The position numbers and the translations under genes are program-made. Shown here one piece after another: positions 5,890 to 5,945 of a stretch of 5,945 bases of DNA. The notes beneath the pieces were generated by a model. It was not told the origin of the DNA. It did no database searches and saw nothing but the letters and a program-made list of their open reading frames with translations. Numbering within the stretch: position 1 is the stretch's first letter; every line of letters starts with the position of its first letter. The stretch is from a bacterium (lineage in GTDB: Bacteria > UBA9089 > UBA9088 > JAGUXG01): the NCBI GenBank assembly GCA_030018505.1, contig JASEHO010000098.1, positions 1-5,945 of the forward strand. The letters are read 5' to 3'.

Positions 5890-5945
5890 AGTGGGACGGT
5901 TCACTCTTGTTTGAAAGCTTAAAGGTTAAAAAATGGAAATTAGAA
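5890..5945. repeat. 3' flank with second heptamer array; no terminator seen
   Basis: From 5909 in steps of seven the sequence reads GTTTGAA, AGCTTAA, AGGTTAA, AAAATGG and AAATTAG, then runs off the window. These are looser versions of the unit at 9-51. Just before it, GGGACGGTTCAC (5893-5904) agrees with the GGGACAGTTACC arm at 477-488 in 9 of 12 positions and may be another fragment of that repeat family. No G+C-rich hairpin followed by a T run is visible after the TAA at 5887-5889, so a terminator, if present, lies beyond the window. Confidence 0.4.

Overview
The window reads as chromosomal DNA from an uncultured, probably anaerobic bacterium of a candidate phylum. It is A+T-leaning, with Arg often written AGA/AGG and Ile often ATA. 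It carries a QueH-type queuosine enzyme, which is common in anaerobes and thermophiles. It also encodes a giant FG-GAP/Ig-type surface protein ending in a C-terminal module like the type IX (Por) sorting domain. Lineages such as Desantisbacteria, WOR-3/Stahlbacteria or Omnitrophota would fit, but this placement is inference only. Everything recognised lies on the + strand.

Layout: positions 9-51 hold a purine-rich heptamer array (consensus near AAGTTAG), followed by a perfect 11-bp inverted repeat (53-81). A ribbon-helix-helix antitoxin gene (117-359) has a strong ribosome binding site. It runs straight into what looks like the last ~27 codons of a RelE/ParE toxin (325-438), so the toxin-antitoxin locus appears decayed. 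The gap 439-599 holds a REP/RAYT-like inverted repeat of GGGACAGTTACC type (474-543) and nested smaller repeats. Next come queH (600-1118) and, 31 bp later, a 1579-residue exported multidomain protein (1150-5889) that fills 80% of the window. The last 56 bp show a second heptamer array and no recognisable terminator.

The most striking non-coding signal is a 12/12 consensus sigma70 promoter (TTGACA, 17 bp, TATAAT) at 1115-1143. It overlaps the queH stop codon and is placed so that transcription should begin on, or within a base of, the A of the giant gene's ATG. That predicts a leaderless mRNA for the surface protein, in addition to any read-through from queH.

The giant protein has, in order: a short signal peptide, a probable seven-bladed FG-GAP beta-propeller, six ~80-residue carboxypeptidase-regulatory-like repeats, an IPT/TIG-like domain, about five Ig/Big-like domains, a pre-C-terminal beta domain and the sorting-like C-terminus. 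No single function links the three loci. QueH is a tRNA-modification enzyme, the surface protein is probably structural or adhesive, and the TA remnant is accessory DNA.
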